From Actinomycetota bacterium (GTDB lineage Bacteria; Actinomycetota; Thermoleophilia; Gaiellales; Gaiellaceae): a stretch of 5,841 bases of DNA. Under the pieces are notes generated by a model, which was given only the letters and a program-made list of their open reading frames with translations, ran no database searches and was not told the origin of the DNA. Location of the stretch: NCBI GenBank assembly GCA_013698195.1, contig JACCVK010000262.1, forward strand, positions 1 to 5,841, read 5' to 3'. Shown here piece by piece: positions 4,802-5,841 of this stretch. A program made the position numbers and the translations under genes. Numbering within the stretch: the first letter of the stretch is position 1; each line of letters begins with the position of its first letter.

Positions 4802-5841
4802 TCATGTAAGCGCTGGGTCGGAAACGAGATTCACGACCTTCCAATCGGAGTAGACGTCGAGCGCCTCGACCCCCGCCTCGCGCCAGCCCGTTCCCGATTG
4901 CTTCACGCCCCCGAAACCCATGTGCGGCTCGGAGCCGTGCGTGCCCGCGTTGATGACGACGACGCCCGCCTGCACCCTCTCCGCGAAGCGCAGGGCACGG
5001 TGGAGGCTGGCGGTGTGGATCGCAGTCGTGAGCCCGTACGGTGAGTCATTCACGACGGCGATCGCCTCTTCGAGATCGCCGACCCGGTGAAGGATCGTCA
5101 CGGGGCCGAAGAGCTCGGTGCAGGCGATCTCGGAGTCAGTGGCTGCGCCTTCGAGCACGGTCGGTGCGAGATGCCAGCCCGATCCAGCGACTCGCGCACC
5201 GCCGCACAGCACGCGAGCTCCTTGGCTCACCGCGCGCTCGACTGCACCCAGGATCCGCTCGCGGCTCTCCTCGCTTCTGACAGGCTCGGCGGGCAGCACG
5301 GCGGCCTCCTCGACAAGCCGTTCGGTGAACTCGTCGTAGACCTCGTCGAACACGACGAGCCGGCTCGCGGACGCGCAGCGCTGACCAGCGTTGGCGAAGG
5401 CGGCCTGGAGGGCCCAGCGCACGGCGTTCCCGAGCTCGGCGTCGTCGCAGACCACGAGCGCGTTCTTGCCCCCGAGCTCGAGGCAGACCTTCGCAAGCCG
5501 CCGGCCGGCCGTCTCGTTGATCCAGCGACCCGTGGTCGCGGATCCCGTGAAGCTCACGAGGTCGACGTCCTCGTGCTCGACGAGCGGAGCGCCTGCCTGT
5601 TTGCCCGTGCCCTGCACGATGTTGAGGACGCCGGGTGGAACTCCGGCTTCTGCGGCTAGCTGTCCGAAGAACCAGGCGGACGCAGGGCTGTGCTCGGATG
5701 GCTTGACGACAGCCGCGTTCCCGCAGAAGAGCGCGGGGAACGCCTTCCACGCCACGTTCGGCAGCGGTGTGTTGAAGCTCATGATCAGGCCGGCGACGCC
5801 GAGCGGCTGCCGGACGGTGAGCACCGTGCGCTGCAGCACGC
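4802..5841 (-). CDS. NAD(P)-dependent aldehyde dehydrogenase (N-terminus outside the window)
   Basis: 346 codons are visible counting the partial one at the right edge. The frame is open to the edge, and the first whole codons (ending QRTVLTVRQPLGVAGLI) correspond to about residue 130 of a normal 480-aa enzyme. So roughly a quarter lies outside. Counting from the first whole codon: SFNTPLPN (21-28) carries the Asn that stabilises the intermediate, KPSE 46-49 and FTGS 97-100 bind the cofactor, E121 in LELGGK is the general base, C155 in NAGQRC the nucleophile, and E242 in ELFGP the cofactor Glu. It oxidises an aldehyde to an acid using NAD(P). Substrate is unknown. The region after FTERLVEEA (171-179) is about ten residues shorter than usual and lacks the common GDP...GP segment. 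It is the first visible gene of the operon; its stop (4802-4804) is one base from the next start. Confidence 0.93.
   Translation of the reverse strand, partial: VLQRTVLTVRQPLGVAGLIMSFNTPLPNVAWKAFPALFCGNAAVVKPSEHSPASAWFFGQLAAEAGVPPGVLNIVQGTGKQAGAPLVEHEDVDLVSFTGSATTGRWINETAGRRLAKVCLELGGKNALVVCDDAELGNAVRWALQAAFANAGQRCASASRLVVFDEVYDEFTERLVEEAAVLPAEPVRSEESRERILGAVERAVSQGARVLCGGARVAGSGWHLAPTVLEGAATDSEIACTELFGPVTILHRVGDLEEAIAVVNDSPYGLTTAIHTASLHRALRFAERVQAGVVVINAGTHGSEPHMGFGGVKQSGTGWREAGVEALDVYSDWKVVNLVSDPALT

Noticed and set aside
5837..5839. GTG at 5839 as the true start of the aldehyde dehydrogenase
   Set aside because: The alignment position corresponds to the middle of the cofactor domain, about residue 130, and the frame stays open to the edge. 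The gene simply continues outside the window.
3095..5841. Firm assignment of the operon to a phosphonate (phosphinothricin-like) or sialic-acid pathway
   Set aside because: No PEP mutase, phosphonate enzymes, NeuB, NeuC or sialyltransferase is in the window, and the dehydratase is not a true enolase-like enzyme. Kept only as a hypothesis.
1..5841. CRISPR arrays, tRNA/rRNA genes, insertion sequences and tandem repeats
   Set aside because: No regularly spaced repeats, no tRNA-like cloverleaf, no rRNA sequence and no transposase or terminal repeats were seen on either strand. Recurrent CTCGAGC-type strings reflect codon use.

Overview
The window comes from a bacterium with strongly GC-rich DNA. 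G/C-ending codons dominate every real gene, GTG start codons are used, and intergenic gaps are short. This fits a soil or freshwater actinobacterium or similar high-GC lineage, but nothing here fixes the taxon. All six genes and gene fragments belong to recognisable protein families. I see no rRNA, tRNA, CRISPR array, insertion sequence or transposase.

Layout, left to right. (1) Positions 1-562, minus strand: a vapBC-type toxin-antitoxin pair. The VapB-like antitoxin (335-562) overlaps the start of a PIN-domain VapC-like toxin by 17 bp, and the toxin runs off the left edge. The gap upstream of vapB (563-629) holds a good Shine-Dalgarno site, a nested inverted repeat that could be the autoregulatory operator, and a 10-bp palindrome. 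(2) 630-1808, minus strand: a complete enolase-superfamily enzyme of the mandelate racemase/muconate lactonizing type, most likely an acid-sugar dehydratase. (3) 1809-1898: a 90-bp divergent promoter region rich in symmetric elements. (4) 1899-3125, plus strand: a multi-spanning membrane protein resembling GT-C glycosyltransferases. (5) 3095-5841, minus strand: a tight three-gene operon transcribed as aldehyde dehydrogenase (start outside the window), ketopantoate-reductase-fold dehydrogenase, then a NeuA/SpsF-type cytidylyltransferase. The first two genes are 1 nt apart and the last two overlap by 4 bp (GTGA).

The membrane protein gene and the cytidylyltransferase gene converge and overlap tail to tail by 31 bp. 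Three consecutive GC-rich hairpins lie in and next to that overlap, with both stop codons inside hairpin structures.

How the genes might work together is inference. The operon combines oxidation of an aldehyde, reduction of a 2-keto or related group, and CMP activation of an acid. The neighbouring dehydratase is of a type that makes 2-keto-3-deoxy acids, which is the chemical class that CMP-ulosonate synthetases activate. A small, unassigned route to a CMP-activated acid is therefore conceivable. No sialic-acid, KDO or phosphonate biosynthesis gene is in the window to anchor it. The toxin-antitoxin pair is probably unrelated in function.
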